Origin: Saccharopolyspora soli
Lineage (GTDB): Bacteria > Actinomycetota > Actinomycetes > Mycobacteriales > Pseudonocardiaceae
Assembly (NCBI RefSeq): GCF_022678645.1
Contig: NZ_JALBWV010000062.1
Coordinates: 1-50,961, forward strand
Reading direction: 5' to 3'
Length of the DNA stretch: 50,961 bases
The notes below the pieces were generated by a model. The model ran no database searches, had not been told where the DNA came from, and saw only the letters and a list, made by a program, of their open reading frames with translations. Shown here piece by piece: positions 50,382 through 50,961 of the stretch; the stretch's first letter is position 1, and each line of letters opens with the position of its first letter. The translations under genes were made by a program, and so were the position numbers.

Positions 50382-50884
50382 GCGCGGCCATGCGCGAGGT
50401 GGACGTCGTGGTCGCCGCGGTGGGTGCCGTGCCCGCCACGGGCTGGCTCGCCGGATCGGGGCTCGACCTCAGCGATGGGGTCCGCTGCGACGAGCGGGGC
50501 CGTGCCGCTGACGGCGTGTACGTGGCCGGTGATGTGGCGAACGACCACCAGCCGGAAACCGGGACGCACCAGCGGTTCGAGCACCGGATGAACGCCACCG
50601 AGCAAGGCCGCCGCGCCGCGCTGAACCTACTCGGGTGCACTGAGCCGGTCCTGCCGTCGCGCTTCTTCTGGACCGACGTCGGCGACATCCGGATCCAGGC
50701 CGTGGGCACCTTCCCCGAGGGTGGCGAGCTCGCAGTGGTCGATGGCGAGCTCGCGGAGCGCAAGTTCGTCGCGACCCATTCGGCGGGTGGCCGGGTCACC
50801 GGAGTCCTCGGCTGGAACAACCCCCGCCAGTTCACCAGAGCAAGAGCCAGGCTCGGCACCCCGCGACGGAAGGCAAGGTGCTGA
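50378..50884 (+). pseudogene. Ferredoxin reductase remnant, N-terminal half missing
   Basis: From ATG 50378, overlapping the ferredoxin stop, the translation is the C-terminal part of an FAD-dependent ferredoxin reductase: VVVAAVGAVPATGWLAGSGL, DGVYVAGDVANDHQPETG, the dimer domain FFWTDVGDIRIQAVG and VTGVLGWNNPRQF. The first FAD-binding and NAD-binding parts (about 230 residues) are missing, although the start signal is preserved. It looks like an internal in-frame deletion. Without them it cannot accept electrons from NADH. Confidence 0.85.
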
Positions 50885-50885
50885 C

Positions 50886-50961
50886 ATGACGCTCCCTGTG
50901 TCAACTTCAGTCCTCGCGAACCGCACCTCAGGGGACCGTGACGCGAACCAGCCACGAGAAA
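50886..50961 (+). CDS. Micro-ORF of the TSVLxNRTSGDR family, copy 3 (partial)
   Basis: ATG 50886 is one base after the TGA of the ferredoxin reductase remnant. The translation MTLPVSTSVLANRTSGDRD, then ANQPRE, matches copies 1 and 2 codon for codon in its core. It is cut by the window end, so its tail and length are unknown. As with copy 2 it follows the last gene of a catabolic operon. Confidence 0.6.
   Translation, partial: MTLPVSTSVLANRTSGDRDANQPRE
50898..50955 (+). repeat. Dispersed 58-bp repeat, copy 3
   Basis: Gap-free match to copies 1 and 2. Changes include ACT for ACC and GCG for GCA (both silent) and CGA for CAA (Gln to Arg). Confidence 0.9.

Overview
The window is high-GC actinobacterial DNA. 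G/C-rich third codon positions, GTG and TTG starts, GGAGG-type ribosome sites, many TetR/LacI/MarR regulators, and large NB-ARC/TPR and AAA-histidine kinase proteins all point to an actinomycete, most likely of the Pseudonocardiaceae type (inference; no rRNA gene is present). Position 1 is probably a contig end, because a polypyrimidine tract with 39 consecutive C residues lies at 50-88. The content is accessory: regulators, oxidoreductases, transporters, catabolic operons and an unusual number of broken genes.

Layout. 0.3-6 kb: a LysR regulator, an aldo/keto reductase plus carboxymuconolactone-decarboxylase operon divergent from a TetR gene across a strong palindromic operator, and a DHA2 drug exporter with its own TetR. 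6-7.4 kb: a tiny secreted His-rich peptide, a terminator and a deleted SDR pseudogene. 7.9-14.2 kb: a 1647-residue sensor (degenerate kinase domain, AAA ATPase, helical repeats, GAF, histidine kinase), a stand-alone receiver and a NarL-type response regulator. 14.5-16.8 kb: two adjacent SDRs that both lack the catalytic tyrosine, and a GYD protein. 16.8-19.1 kb: a decayed glycan-degradation locus (GH125, LacI and glycosidase remnants). 19.3-23 kb: a cupin gene, then a nitroaromatic-type locus (TetR, DUF4863/PnbB-like lyase, nitroreductases). 23.2-28.5 kb: DUF5997 with a LysR-like effector protein, a duplicated-domain unknown, a serine hydrolase and a second aldo/keto reductase. 28.6-32.2 kb: an NB-ARC/TPR protein, an RHH/VOC pair and a methyltransferase. 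32.2-39.9 kb: sugar metabolism (sugar porter, two LacI regulators, and a cupin, Gfo/Idh/MocA and DUF6807 operon). 40-42.6 kb: a LuxR regulator, GNAT and methyltransferase. 42.7-45.4 kb: a quinone-response-like module (esterase, ring-cleaving dioxygenase, YceI, divergent MarR). 45.6-51 kb: a VIT/MbfA-like membrane protein, a tandem-MarR regulator with a 22-bp palindrome, and an aromatic oxidation operon (FAD monooxygenase, FAH fragment, P450, ferredoxin, reductase remnant).

The most distinctive signal is a family of three micro-ORFs (36655, 39681, 50886). They share a nearly invariant 58-base core, read as TSVLxNRTSGDRxAxQP, followed by unrelated tails. Two start inside or within a base of the stop codon of the preceding operon gene, and one overlaps the next gene. 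I recognise no described family. A second theme is decay by deletion: at least eight genes are truncated or internally deleted, so either this region is eroding or the assembly needs checking.
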